DNA from: Rhizobium sp. Root1334
GTDB taxonomy: Bacteria > Pseudomonadota > Alphaproteobacteria > Rhizobiales > Rhizobiaceae
Direction of reading: 5' to 3'
Assembly: GCF_001426665.1 (NCBI RefSeq)
Contig: NZ_LMEY01000031.1
Span: forward strand, 148,173 to 201,748
Length of the DNA: 53,576 nt
The position numbers and the translations under genes are program-made. The notes under the pieces were generated by a model, which did no database searches, was not told the DNA's origin, and worked only from the letters and a program-made list of their open reading frames with translations. Position 1 is the stretch's first letter; every line of letters begins with the position of its first letter. Of this stretch, positions 26,794-36,137 are shown one piece after another.

Positions 26794-28104
26794 TTGATTG
26801 TATCTTTCTGGCGGTACGGTGGCTTCCTTCGAACGATGTTCGCTATGGCCACTTTGAGTGTTCTCGGCGGTGCGTTTTCCCCCGTTCTGGCGGACAGTGA
26901 TCAATTGCCGCCGCAAACAAAAATTCGCTTAACGGTCGTCCAGTGGCTGCCCACAAAGGGCAGTTATGAAAAGTGGGATGCGCTTGGTGGCGATTTCCTG
27001 ATTTCGCAGGAAAAGACGGTGTCGCTTCCGATCATCGGCACGATGTCAGTCGGACATCTCGATGGCGCCGGTCTTGCTGCGGAAATTGCCAAGCAGCTAA
27101 AGACGAAAATCGGGTTGGTGCAGACCCCCGAGGCGACCGTCGAGATTCTCGAACAGCCGCCGATCTATGTGGTTGGTGACGTCAACAAGCCCGGCGAATA
27201 CAAATTTCATCCAGGGCTGACGGTTCTGCAATCCTTAGCGATGAGCGGCGGGGAATTGAGGTCATCAAACGCGTCGCAGGCGGGCGCAGACAAGACGGGT
27301 TATGTCGGTCAACTGCAGGAGATCGGCAACACAATCTTGCGCAGCAAGGTCAAGATTGCCCGGCTGCAGGCTGAAATTTCAGGCGCCAAGGAAATGCGCC
27401 TTGCGCCAGAAATGCAGGACAGCCATGGGGTCGCCTCGGCAATTTTCGAGCAGGAAAAGATTATTTTCGCCGCTCGCATGAATGACATGGATCGCCAATC
27501 AAAGTCCTACACTGAACTGCGCGATCTATTGACGTTGGAAATAGCCACGATCGGAAAGAAGATCGACAGTACGGATGAGGATATCGCTTCGGTCGAAAAA
27601 GAACTGACCAATGTCAAAAGCATGGTCGAGCGGGGCATTGCTCTTCCGACGCGTCAGTCGGACCTTGAACGCACATTGCGCAGCTACCATGGAAATCGGC
27701 TGGATCTATCGACCGCCATCATGCGGGCTCGCCAAAACATCGCCGAAACAACACGCAACCTGGATGGCCTTTACGACAAGCAGCGTACGGAAGTCGCTGT
27801 TGAACTCCAATCGGAACAGGCCAGCCTCGACCAGCAAAACCTGAAGCGTGAAACAACGCAGAAGCTATTGCTGGAGGCGCTGTCGGGGGACGCAACTTCT
27901 CAAGCCGGCGCCGGCGCGGTGATGCTGGCGTTCAGCATCATGCGGCAGGAAGGCTCTGGCGTCCGGGAAATTCTAGCCTCGGATTCAACCGTCCTTCTGC
28001 CGGGTGATGTCGTGCGGGTTCTTCGCAAAATGTCTCCAGCGCCTGCTGATGCAACGGCTCGGACGGCTGAGCAGAACGCGCAATCCGAACAGGCCAGTCA
28101 ATGA
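26794..28104 (+). CDS. exoF: ExoF-like polysaccharide export protein
   Basis: A periplasmic/outer-membrane export component of 436 residues. The start is taken as TTG at 26794 because GGAG lies 6 bases upstream; TTG at 26782 is also open. A hydrophobic leader (about 15-35) ends in FSPVLADS. Residues about 45-110 are the polysaccharide export (Poly_export) domain, followed by an SLBB-like segment (IYVVGDVNKPGEYKFHPGLT). A long helical, coiled-coil-like region (about 175-370) comes next, and VLLPGDVVRVLR near the end. This order matches ExoF of rhizobia, needed for succinoglycan export. It precedes the rhamnose operon on the same strand by 85 bases. Confidence 0.85.
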   Translation: MIVSFWRYGGFLRTMFAMATLSVLGGAFSPVLADSDQLPPQTKIRLTVVQWLPTKGSYEKWDALGGDFLISQEKTVSLPIIGTMSVGHLDGAGLAAEIAKQLKTKIGLVQTPEATVEILEQPPIYVVGDVNKPGEYKFHPGLTVLQSLAMSGGELRSSNASQAGADKTGYVGQLQEIGNTILRSKVKIARLQAEISGAKEMRLAPEMQDSHGVASAIFEQEKIIFAARMNDMDRQSKSYTELRDLLTLEIATIGKKIDSTDEDIASVEKELTNVKSMVERGIALPTRQSDLERTLRSYHGNRLDLSTAIMRARQNIAETTRNLDGLYDKQRTEVAVELQSEQASLDQQNLKRETTQKLLLEALSGDATSQAGAGAVMLAFSIMRQEGSGVREILASDSTVLLPGDVVRVLRKMSPAPADATARTAEQNAQSEQASQ

Positions 28105-28189
28105 GGAACCGGGCACTTTGCCTGGCGACCGACACGCTGCGTGGACCAGACCAATCGGGGCAACGAGACAAAGAGAGCAAGGCATAAAG

Positions 28190-29068
28190 ATGAAGGGGAT
28201 CATACTTGCCGGTGGTAGCGGCACACGTCTCTACCCTCTGACAATCGCGGTATCGAAGCAGATGCTGCCAATCTACGACAAACCGATGATTTTCTATCCC
28301 TTGAGCGTTTTGATGCTTGCCGGAATCCGCGAGATTCTCATCATTTCCACACCGCGCGATTTGCCCTGCTTTCGAGAGCTGTTTGGTGATGGTTCCGATT
28401 TCGGCCTGAATCTTTCCTACGCCGAACAGACCCATCCGAACGGGCTGGCCGAGGCCTTCATCATTGGCCGCGACTTTATCGGCAAGGACAACGTCGCGAT
28501 GATCCTCGGCGACAACATTTTCTTCGGACACGGGCTTCCGGACATTTGCCGGCAGGCGACTGCACGGCAAAAAGGTGCCTCCGTCTTTGCCTACCACGTC
28601 GAAGATCCGGAACGCTACGGCGTGGTCAGCTTCGACAGGGCAACAGGCAGGGCCATGACGATTGAGGAGAAGCCTACCAAACCAAAATCCAATTGGGCTG
28701 TGACCGGGCTGTACTTCTATGACAACGATGTCATCGAAATTGCCTCCTCCATCAAGCCCTCTGAGCGGGGTGAGCTTGAGATTACCGCCGTCAACAACAT
28801 CTACCTTGAAAGGGGCGATCTGCATGTCTGCCAGCTCGGCCGCGGCTATGCCTGGCTGGATACCGGCACCTACGACAGTTTGCAGGATGCCTCCTCGTTC
28901 GTCCGTACTGTCGAGCGCCGGCAAGGTATTCAGATCGCCTGCCCGGAGGAAATTGCTTTGGATATGGGGTGGCTCCAGCCACAGGACGTGATGCGGCGTG
29001 CGTGTCTCCTCGGGAAAACAGCTTATGCCACCTATCTTCGCCAGTGTGTGGAGGATTACGCGGCATGA
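28190..29068 (+). CDS. rfbA: Glucose-1-phosphate thymidylyltransferase RmlA
   Basis: Makes dTDP-glucose from glucose-1-phosphate and dTTP, the first step to dTDP-L-rhamnose, in the cytoplasm. It has 292 residues, normal for RmlA. The nucleotide-binding motif GGSGTRLYPLT is at residues 8-18, the substrate loops YDKPMIFYPLSVLM and ILGDNIFFG follow, and EITAVNNIYL and WLDTGTYDSL are near the end. The ATG at 28190 is preceded by AAGG; longer frames upstream lack family residues. The stop overlaps rfbC by 4 bases. Operon order is rfbA, C, B, D. Confidence 0.95.
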   Translation: MKGIILAGGSGTRLYPLTIAVSKQMLPIYDKPMIFYPLSVLMLAGIREILIISTPRDLPCFRELFGDGSDFGLNLSYAEQTHPNGLAEAFIIGRDFIGKDNVAMILGDNIFFGHGLPDICRQATARQKGASVFAYHVEDPERYGVVSFDRATGRAMTIEEKPTKPKSNWAVTGLYFYDNDVIEIASSIKPSERGELEITAVNNIYLERGDLHVCQLGRGYAWLDTGTYDSLQDASSFVRTVERRQGIQIACPEEIALDMGWLQPQDVMRRACLLGKTAYATYLRQCVEDYAA

Positions 29069-29643
29069 GCTTCCAGATTAAATCCCTCGGGCTCGATGGC
29101 GTGATGGAGATCCTTCCGCCGAAATTCGAAGACGATCGGGGCTTCTTTTCCGAGACGTGGAACGCAGAACTTCTTTGTGAGCACGGTGTGAAACTCGGTT
29201 TTGTTCAGGACAACCACTCCCGCTCCATCGCAACGGGGGTGCTACGTGGCCTGCATTACCAGCTGCCGCCATATGCGCAAGACAAGCTGGTCCGTGTGAT
29301 AAAAGGCTCCATCTTCGACGTGGCCGTTGATATCCGGCGCGGTTCTCCCAGCTTCGCGCATTGGACCGCTCTGCGGATTTCTGCCGCCAAATGGAACCAG
29401 GTGCTCGTCCCGAGGGGTTTTGCCCACGGTTTTCTGACGCTCGAGCCGGATACCGAGGTGGTCTACAAGGTCACCAATCCTTACTCGGCCAGCCATAGCC
29501 GCTCCATACGCTTTGATGATCCCGACATCGGCATCATCTGGCCGATGAACGCCTCCACGTTTCAGCTTTCCGAGAATGACCGGCTGGCGCCGTCCCTGGA
29601 GACAGCGGAAGTCTTCGATATGCACGGGGAGGGCGGGCAATGA
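29065..29643 (+). CDS. rfbC: dTDP-4-dehydrorhamnose 3,5-epimerase RmlC
   Basis: Third enzyme of dTDP-L-rhamnose synthesis, epimerising C3 and C5 of the 4-keto-6-deoxy sugar. It is a 192-residue cupin. The motif FVQDNHSRS, the GVLRGLHYQ strand with the catalytic His, GSIFDVAVDIR and FAHGF (second His region) are all present. The ATG overlaps the rfbA stop and its own stop overlaps rfbB, so it is translationally coupled in both directions. Confidence 0.95.
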   Translation: MSFQIKSLGLDGVMEILPPKFEDDRGFFSETWNAELLCEHGVKLGFVQDNHSRSIATGVLRGLHYQLPPYAQDKLVRVIKGSIFDVAVDIRRGSPSFAHWTALRISAAKWNQVLVPRGFAHGFLTLEPDTEVVYKVTNPYSASHSRSIRFDDPDIGIIWPMNASTFQLSENDRLAPSLETAEVFDMHGEGGQ

Positions 29644-30704
29644 AAACTCTCGTGACAGGAGGTGCCGGTTTTATCGGATCGGCACTTTGCCGGCATCTGG
29701 TTTCCGCCGGCGAGAATGTCCTCAACGTCGATAAACTTACCTATGCCGGCAATTTAGCCTCGCTCCGATCCATCGAGAGTTGCGCCAACTATCGCTTTGT
29801 CAACGCCGATATCGGTGACGAAGTGGTGTTGGGCGAGTTGATGAGGTGGGAAAGGATCGACCGCGTCATCCATCTGGCAGCCGAAACCCATGTGGACCGG
29901 TCGATCGATGGGCCGGGCCAGTTCATCGAAACCAACATTGTCGGCACGTTCCGGCTGCTCCAGACGACGTTGAAATACTGGCGCCAGCTATCTGGTGCGG
30001 TAAGGCAACAATTCCGCTTCCATCACGTGTCCACCGACGAGGTCTTCGGTGACCTTCCGTTCGACGGCAGCACCTTCAACGAGCAAACCCCTTATGCGCC
30101 GTCATCGCCCTATTCCGCGTCGAAAGCGGCATCGGATCATCTGGTTCGCGCATGGCACCAGACATTTGGCCTGCCGATCGTGATGTCCAATTGCTCGAAC
30201 AACTACGGCCCATACCATTTTCCGGAAAAACTGATCCCCCTCGTGATCTTGAACGCCCTCGACGAAAAGCCGTTGCCCATCTATGGCGCTGGCACGAACG
30301 TCCGTGATTGGCTCTATGTCGAGGATCATGCGCGCGCGCTCGCGCTGATCGCAAGCGAGGGCACGATCGGCGAAAGTTACAACATCGGTGGAAGCTGTGA
30401 GCGCAGCAATCTCGCGGTGGTGCAGGCAATTTGCGACATTCTAGACCGCACCAAGCCTCGCGGCCGCCAAAGAAGCTACCGCGATCTTATCTGTTTCGTG
30501 GATGACAGGCCCGGCCATGATCGCCGTTACGCGATGAACACAGCGAAAATAGAAAGTCATCTGGGCTGGAAACCACAGGAGACTTTTGAAACCGGACTGG
30601 CCAAAACAATTGCCTGGTATCTCGAGAATGATTGGTGGTGGAAGCCTATTCGCGAAGGCACCTATGCTGGCGCCCGCCTCGGTCGATTGGCAGCCGTGCA
30701 ATGA
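29640..30704 (+). CDS. rfbB: dTDP-glucose 4,6-dehydratase RmlB
   Basis: Second enzyme of the rhamnose pathway, an NAD-dependent short-chain dehydrogenase/reductase of 354 residues. The Rossmann motif TGGAGFIGS is at residues 6-14. The active site has STDEVFGDLP (Thr/Asp/Glu) and the catalytic YSASK. The NNYGPYHFPEKLIP substrate loop and the GESYNIGG strand are intact. The start overlaps the rfbC stop by 4 bases and the end overlaps rfbD by 4 bases. Confidence 0.95.
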   Translation: MKTLVTGGAGFIGSALCRHLVSAGENVLNVDKLTYAGNLASLRSIESCANYRFVNADIGDEVVLGELMRWERIDRVIHLAAETHVDRSIDGPGQFIETNIVGTFRLLQTTLKYWRQLSGAVRQQFRFHHVSTDEVFGDLPFDGSTFNEQTPYAPSSPYSASKAASDHLVRAWHQTFGLPIVMSNCSNNYGPYHFPEKLIPLVILNALDEKPLPIYGAGTNVRDWLYVEDHARALALIASEGTIGESYNIGGSCERSNLAVVQAICDILDRTKPRGRQRSYRDLICFVDDRPGHDRRYAMNTAKIESHLGWKPQETFETGLAKTIAWYLENDWWWKPIREGTYAGARLGRLAAVQ

Positions 30705-31618
30705 AAATCCTGGTGACCGGTTTGAAGGGGCAGGTTGTCACCAGCCTTGTCGAGGCTGCCGCGGCCAGGGATGACATAGAGTTGATCACCGTTGGCCGGC
30801 CGGATTTCGACCTCACAGATCCTTCGTCGGTCAGGCAGGCAATACTCGCAGCGAAACCTGAAATGGTTGTGTCGGCCGCCGCTTACACAGCGGTCGATCG
30901 AGCCGAAGATGAACGCAACCTTGCGTACGCAATCAACGTGACAGGCGCCGCAGCTGTCGCGGAGGCGGCTGCCGCGTTGCGTGTGCCGATCATTCATCTG
31001 TCCACCGACTACGTTTTTTCCGGAACGGATCCCTATCCTTACCTGGAGGATGACGAGGCCGAACCGAAGACCGTGTACGGCTATACCAAGCTGCGCAGCG
31101 AGCGCGCTGTGGCAAGCGTCAATCCTCGCCACATAATCCTGCGGACAAGCTGGGTCTACAGTCCGTTCGGCACCAATTTTGTGCGAACCATGCTGCGCAT
31201 CGCCACCGAACGGGAGAGTATTGGCGTTGTTTCCGATCAGTGGGGCAATCCGACATCAGCTCTGGACCTGGCGGAGGCGATCCTTCTCATCGCGACGTAT
31301 CCGGACAGACATTATACCGGCATCTATCACTTCACAGGGACGGGTGAGATAAATTGGTCAGGTTTTGCCCGGCATGTTTTCGAGGTGAGCCGGGTCCATG
31401 GCGGTCCTTTCGCAGACGTGGAAGACATTCTGTCTTCCGCTTACCGCACCCGGGCCAAACGCCCAGCGAACTCATGCCTTTCAACTGACAAGTTCGAAAG
31501 AGCTTTCGGCCAGCGAGCGCCAAGCTGGCAATCGAGCGTAGAAACGGTTGTCCGGTGCATTATCGACAGGGACTACCCCCGTTTCTCTTCGCCGGTGCAC
31601 GGCAAGCATAAGGCTTGA
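30701..31618 (+). CDS. rfbD: dTDP-4-dehydrorhamnose reductase RmlD
   Basis: The final enzyme of dTDP-L-rhamnose synthesis, 305 residues. The N-terminal MKILVTGLKGQV is the cofactor motif (the usual GxxGQ form). VSAAAYTAVDRAE, LSTDYVFSG and the catalytic YGYTKLRSE follow in normal order, with WVYSPFGTNFVRTML and a PTSALDLAEAI region. The ATG overlaps the rfbB stop (ATGA). An earlier start at 30632 would lie inside rfbB and is rejected. Confidence 0.95.
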   Translation: MKILVTGLKGQVVTSLVEAAAARDDIELITVGRPDFDLTDPSSVRQAILAAKPEMVVSAAAYTAVDRAEDERNLAYAINVTGAAAVAEAAAALRVPIIHLSTDYVFSGTDPYPYLEDDEAEPKTVYGYTKLRSERAVASVNPRHIILRTSWVYSPFGTNFVRTMLRIATERESIGVVSDQWGNPTSALDLAEAILLIATYPDRHYTGIYHFTGTGEINWSGFARHVFEVSRVHGGPFADVEDILSSAYRTRAKRPANSCLSTDKFERAFGQRAPSWQSSVETVVRCIIDRDYPRFSSPVHGKHKA

Positions 31619-31624
31619 AATCCC

Positions 31625-33133
31625 ATGAATGCACGCGAAACCCCGTCCGAGGGCCAAACTTACACGCAGATTCTCAAGTCGACAGCCTTGATGGGCGGGT
31701 CGTCATTGATAACCGTGGGATTTTCCATCATCCGCAACAAGGCGATGGCCCTGATCCTTGGACCTGAAGGTGTGGGGTTGATGGCTATCTACAGCTCGAT
31801 CGCCGACATCGCCCAGGCCGTTGCAGGCTTGGGGGTTCAGTCGAGTGGCGTGCGTCAAATTGCCGAGGCGGTTGGGACGGGGGATGCTGAAAAGATAGCA
31901 GGAACAGCATTCATTCTTCAGCGAATATCCATTGTGCTGGGTATTGCCGGTACGGTCCTGCTTGCTGCCCTCGCATTTCCGGCTGCGCGCCTCACGTTTG
32001 GAGATCATCAGCACGCCACCAGCGTTGCGTTCCTCTCACTTGCGATTTTCTTCCGGCTTGCTTCGGCGGGGCAGACCGCAATGATTCAAGGAATGCGGGA
32101 AATCTCAATTCTTGCCCGCATCAACCTCTTGGGGGCATTCTGGTCAACAGTGGTCACCATTCCCCTTATCTACTATTTTGGCTTTGAAGGGGTTGTACCG
32201 TCTCTCATCGCCTCCGCCGCGCTGACACTGCTTATTTCCTGGTGGTACAGCAGGAAGATATCGCAAGGTGCAACCAATCTGTCTGCCCGGCAGTTCAGGC
32301 AGGAACTGGGGGGGCTTTTGAAACTTGGCCTTGTCTTCATGGCCAGCGGCTTGCTCACTCTTGCGACCGCGTATGTCGTGCGTATCATCGTCCTGCAGCA
32401 CGGCGGCATTGTCGCGGCCGGGCTGTATCAGGCTGCTTGGGCGCTCGGCAGCCTTTATGCGGGCTTCATCCTTCAGGCGATGGGTACTGATTTCTATCCG
32501 CGTCTGACAGCGGTTGCCGGCGATCATGCTGCATGTAACCGCCTCGTCAACGAGCAGGCGCGAGTCAGCATCCTGCTGGCCTTCCCCGGGGTTCTCGCAA
32601 CGTTGACGTTTGCGCCTATCGTCATGCAGTTGTTCTATTCCCCTGAATTTTATGGCGCTGCAGATCTCCTGCGCTGGATTTGCCTGGGGATGCTGCTTCG
32701 CATCATTGCATGGCCCATGGGCTACATCGTGCTGGCGAAAGGCGAACAGGGTGTCTTTCTCTGGACGGAAGTTGCCGCAACGGTGGTACATATTGGTCTG
32801 GCTTGGTTGCTGGTGTCGGAATTCGGCCTGATTGGCTCGGCGGCCGCATTTTTTGGGCTTTACCTCTGGCACAGTCTGCTCATTTACTTTTTCGCACGCA
32901 AACTCACGGGATTCCGCTGGTCCCCCGCCAATCTCAAAATCGGACTGATCTTCATCGTCGCGTCGGCACTGATTTTTAGCGCAACGCTTGTCCTGCCGTT
33001 CTGGCACGCCACTGCGCTGGGCTCTGTCGCCGTGGTGTTGAGCGGGCTGTATTCGCTGAAAATGCTGATAGGTCTATTGCCGCCGGAATTGCTTCCGCTG
33101 CCGATCAGAAGGTGGGTTCTCCGAACGACTTGA
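31625..33133 (+). CDS. Wzx-type repeat-unit flippase
   Basis: An inner-membrane protein of 502 residues with about 12-14 hydrophobic helices from residue 20 to the end, of the polysaccharide-transport (Wzx/RfbX, MATE-like) class and close to the WzxE type. The early IRNKAMALILGPEGVGLMAIYSS region is the characteristic N-terminal stretch of O-antigen translocases. It starts 6 bases after rfbD, so it shares that operon. It should flip the lipid-linked repeat unit to the periplasm for the polymerase at 40727. Confidence 0.87.
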   Translation: MNARETPSEGQTYTQILKSTALMGGSSLITVGFSIIRNKAMALILGPEGVGLMAIYSSIADIAQAVAGLGVQSSGVRQIAEAVGTGDAEKIAGTAFILQRISIVLGIAGTVLLAALAFPAARLTFGDHQHATSVAFLSLAIFFRLASAGQTAMIQGMREISILARINLLGAFWSTVVTIPLIYYFGFEGVVPSLIASAALTLLISWWYSRKISQGATNLSARQFRQELGGLLKLGLVFMASGLLTLATAYVVRIIVLQHGGIVAAGLYQAAWALGSLYAGFILQAMGTDFYPRLTAVAGDHAACNRLVNEQARVSILLAFPGVLATLTFAPIVMQLFYSPEFYGAADLLRWICLGMLLRIIAWPMGYIVLAKGEQGVFLWTEVAATVVHIGLAWLLVSEFGLIGSAAAFFGLYLWHSLLIYFFARKLTGFRWSPANLKIGLIFIVASALIFSATLVLPFWHATALGSVAVVLSGLYSLKMLIGLLPPELLPLPIRRWVLRTT

Positions 33134-33254
33134 GAGATGGCCCGAGCCGGGGGGAGCCGCCGAACACACCATCCAGCGCAGAGCGCCCCTTGACGAGATG
33201 GGCTCGCAAGAGGCGCGCGGTTTTTCAATTAGAAGATTTGATGTGAGGAGGAGA

Positions 33255-34442
33255 TCAAGCGGTCGCCCTTTGCGGTGCCACGCACAGCTTGCGAAGCGCG
33301 TCCGCCACGAACAAAACGTCTTCGTCGGTTAGCTGCGCAAACAGCGGTAGAATGATCGCTCCTTCTTGCGCTGCCACGCTTCTCGGAAGCTGGCTTACGG
33401 CGACCCGATGCGTGGTCCTGTCCGCATAGGCGTCTTCGCGATGAATGTTCATGATGCCGCGCCGGGTTGAAATTCCCTTGTCCAGCAGCACCTGCATGGT
33501 TTCCCTTTGGTCGAGCCAAGGCGGAAGCATGACGCAATAGCTCTGCCAGTTGCTGCGTGCCCAGGAGGGCTCGATGGGTGTTTCAAGCCAGGTAATATCG
33601 CGAAGCACCTGTCGATAGAGCTCGGCGAGATGACGCCGTCGCGATATCAGTTCTGGCAGCCGGGTCAATTGTACCCGGCCCATCGCGGCCTGAAGATCGG
33701 TCATGCGGTAGTTGTAGCCGAGCTCCGGATATCCCTCATAGATCACCCGGCGCGAGCCGTGGCGGACTGTATCGGGCACGCTCATGCCGTGTTGCCGCCA
33801 CAGACGAAACTTGCGGTCATATTCAGGATTCGCGGTTGTCAGCATGCCCCCGTCGCCGGTCGTGACGACCTTTCGGGGGTGAAACGAAAAACAGGCAATA
33901 TCGCCGCGCGGCCGGCCGATTTTTTCCCACTGACCGTTCCAGAGTATTTCGCTCCCGGTCGCGCAAGCCGCATCCTCGATGACCGGAATATCATTGCTCC
34001 GGCCGATCTCGACGATTGCTGCGAGATTGCAGGGCATGCCGAGTTGGTGCACACACAAGATCGCTTTCGTTCGAGGTGTGATTTCCGCCTGGATCAGCTC
34101 CGGATCAATATTGAATCCGCTGGTTTCGATGTCGATGAAAACGGGAACTCCGCCCAGATACCGGATGGCATTTGCGGTTGCGATGAACGTATGGCTGACA
34201 GTTATGACCTCATCACCCGGGCCGATCCCAACAGCCTTCAACGCAAGGTGCAGAGCCGTCGTGCAGTTTGAAACCGCACAGGCATGTTCGGTTTGAACGT
34301 AAGCCGCAAACTCACTCTCGAATGCAGCAACCTCCGGACCTTGTGTAACCCAGCCGGACAAGACGACACGGCGGACTGCCTCTACCTCCAATTCATCGAG
34401 GAGGGGCTTGGCGACGGGAATCTGCGGGAGCGCCTGGCTCAT
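33255..34442 (-). CDS. DegT/DnrJ-family sugar aminotransferase 1
   Basis: A PLP-dependent aminotransferase of 395 residues that converts a nucleotide-linked keto-sugar to an amino sugar. The start MSQALPQIPVAKPLLDELEV gives the family N-terminus; the ATG overlaps the stop of the upstream epimerase gene (ATGA). SGWVTQGPEVAAFE, the VIEDAACATGSEI segment (Asp contacting PLP) and FSFHPRKVVTTGDGGML with the Schiff-base Lys are present. The ending TRRGIMNIHR and LPLFAQLTDEDVLFV fits the GDP-perosamine/UDP-4-amino-sugar branch, but substrate is not certain. It ends the leftward amino-sugar operon that starts at 38770. Confidence 0.9.
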   Translation of the reverse strand: MSQALPQIPVAKPLLDELEVEAVRRVVLSGWVTQGPEVAAFESEFAAYVQTEHACAVSNCTTALHLALKAVGIGPGDEVITVSHTFIATANAIRYLGGVPVFIDIETSGFNIDPELIQAEITPRTKAILCVHQLGMPCNLAAIVEIGRSNDIPVIEDAACATGSEILWNGQWEKIGRPRGDIACFSFHPRKVVTTGDGGMLTTANPEYDRKFRLWRQHGMSVPDTVRHGSRRVIYEGYPELGYNYRMTDLQAAMGRVQLTRLPELISRRRHLAELYRQVLRDITWLETPIEPSWARSNWQSYCVMLPPWLDQRETMQVLLDKGISTRRGIMNIHREDAYADRTTHRVAVSQLPRSVAAQEGAIILPLFAQLTDEDVLFVADALRKLCVAPQRATA

Positions 34443-35416
34443 GCGGCCTGCCCCCCGATTTCCAGCGCTCTTTCCTTGCGCCACCAGTCGACGAGGCCGC
34501 GAAGTCCATCATCCAGTGGAATCTCGGCCTTGAAGTTCAAGAGACGTTCGGCCTTGCTGGTATCGGCGAGCCGGCGCGGCACGGCGTTCACCTTCCGCGC
34601 CGCTTGATGTTGCGGTTCCATCGATGCGTTCATCACGCCGGTCAACAGTTTCGCGAGTTCCAGAAGACTGGTTTCCGTACCACTCGCGACGTTGAAGACC
34701 TCGTCGGTTACATCAGACTGTGCCGCAAGCATGTTTGCGCGAGCAATATCGTGGATGTGGACGAAATCCATCGTCTGGCTGCCATCCCCGTTGATGAGCG
34801 GGGGCAGTCCCGCCGATATCCGCTCCATCCACCGGATCAGCACCTCGGTATAGGCGCCGTAGACATCCATGCGCGGACCGTAGACGTTGAAATAACGCAA
34901 CGCGACATAGTTCAGGCCGTACATTTCGGCAAAGCTGCGCAGCAGCCCTTCGTTAAACGCCTTTGCGGCACCGTAGATCGTCCGGTTGTTGTAGGGGTGG
35001 TGTTCCTCGGTTGTCGGAAAACTGTCCGCAAGCCCTAGAACGGACGCCGAGGAGGCGGCAATCACTTTTTCCACCTTGGCCTTAACCGCCGCTTCAAGAA
35101 CATTGAATGTTCCCCCTGCCAGAACGTCAAAGGCAAGACGCGGTTCTTCGGCGCACTGCGTGATCCGGATTGCTGCCTGGTGGAAGACGATATCGACACC
35201 ATCGAAATGTTTTTCCAGCAACGCGCGATCGCGGATATCGCCTTCGATGATTGTCAATGGAAAGGCCGCCGAAGCCTGCGCGAGGTTTTCGCGCCGTCCG
35301 CGGACGAAATTGTCCAGGATCAGGATTTCGCGCGGTTGTTCGAGAGCAACGAGATCAGCAATGTGTGATCCAACGAGACCGGCACCGCCAGTGATGAGTA
35401 TCCGCTTGTCTTTCAT
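34439..35416 (-). CDS. NAD-dependent sugar epimerase/dehydratase
   Basis: An extended short-chain dehydrogenase/reductase of 325 residues acting on a nucleotide sugar. The Rossmann motif TGGAGLVGSH is near residue 9. The active site has SSASVLG and the catalytic YGAAK; RYFNVYGPRMDVYG and DFVHIHDIARA are family blocks. It resembles UDP-glucose/GlcNAc 4-epimerases and their 4,6-dehydratase relatives. It lies 16 bases downstream of the acyltransferase at 35433 and overlaps the following aminotransferase by 4 bases. It may supply the keto or epimerised sugar for that aminotransferase. Confidence 0.88.
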   Translation of the reverse strand: MKDKRILITGGAGLVGSHIADLVALEQPREILILDNFVRGRRENLAQASAAFPLTIIEGDIRDRALLEKHFDGVDIVFHQAAIRITQCAEEPRLAFDVLAGGTFNVLEAAVKAKVEKVIAASSASVLGLADSFPTTEEHHPYNNRTIYGAAKAFNEGLLRSFAEMYGLNYVALRYFNVYGPRMDVYGAYTEVLIRWMERISAGLPPLINGDGSQTMDFVHIHDIARANMLAAQSDVTDEVFNVASGTETSLLELAKLLTGVMNASMEPQHQAARKVNAVPRRLADTSKAERLLNFKAEIPLDDGLRGLVDWWRKERALEIGGQAA

Positions 35417-35432
35417 GATCTGCCCCCAACGT

Positions 35433-36137
35433 TCAGGATGTGGCTACCGTCGTGTCGCTGTTGCTTCGCCAGCGCAGGAATTTTGCCGGAACACCGGCGA
35501 CAACCGAGAATGGTGCGACATCTGAAACGACAACCGCTCCCGCGCCGACGATCGCGCCCTTGCCGATCGTGACACCGGGAAGGATCGTCGCATTGGTTCC
35601 AATATCGGCCCATGCGCCGACGCGAACCGGTTTGATTTCGAGGTCCGTGCGGATGATCGGTACGTCGATTGGAACCGCAGTATGGCTGGAGCCAAGCAGC
35701 TTGGCGCCTGGCCCCCAGCCGACGCATTCCTCGATCACAAGGTCGCGCGCATCGAGAAACGCCTGCGGACCGATCCAGACATTGTCGCCGATCACGCATG
35801 TTCCATCATACCGGCCCTGAACATAGGCCTGCGCTCCAATGAACACGCCGTTGCCGACCTCGAACGTTTCGGGATGCTTGAAGCCGGCACCGCTTCCAAT
35901 ATTCAGGCCGCCACCGCACCGGCGCGTGGCTGCCTGCCAGATCGCCTTGCGCATCAAGGCATCGACATACCCATCCCCGGCTGAAAAGCGGCCATAGAGC
36001 TCGACAAGGCCAGCGGCACCATATGAGCGCTTGAGTTCGGCGGCGAGTTCACGCTGGAAATCCGGGTCCTTATGGATTTCGCGACGGCCGTGGACCGCTT
36101 GAACGATCCGGGCAACCGAGGTGATGTCAGCTGACAT
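35433..36137 (-). CDS. Hexapeptide-repeat acyltransferase 1
   Basis: A left-handed beta-helix acyltransferase of 234 residues. The first 80 residues are helical, and imperfect hexapeptide repeats run from about 85 to 215 (VGNGVFIGAQAYVQG, VIGDNVWIGPQAFLDA, ATILPGVTIGKGAIVGAGAV), ending in SVVAGVPAKFLR, the usual family end. The loop with SSHTAVPIDVPI is typical of maltose/galactoside-type acetyltransferases. Likely role: N- or O-acetylation of a nucleotide sugar for the exopolysaccharide. Its start overlaps the end of the aminotransferase gene by 11 bases. Confidence 0.87.
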   Translation of the reverse strand: MSADITSVARIVQAVHGRREIHKDPDFQRELAAELKRSYGAAGLVELYGRFSAGDGYVDALMRKAIWQAATRRCGGGLNIGSGAGFKHPETFEVGNGVFIGAQAYVQGRYDGTCVIGDNVWIGPQAFLDARDLVIEECVGWGPGAKLLGSSHTAVPIDVPIIRTDLEIKPVRVGAWADIGTNATILPGVTIGKGAIVGAGAVVVSDVAPFSVVAGVPAKFLRWRSNSDTTVATS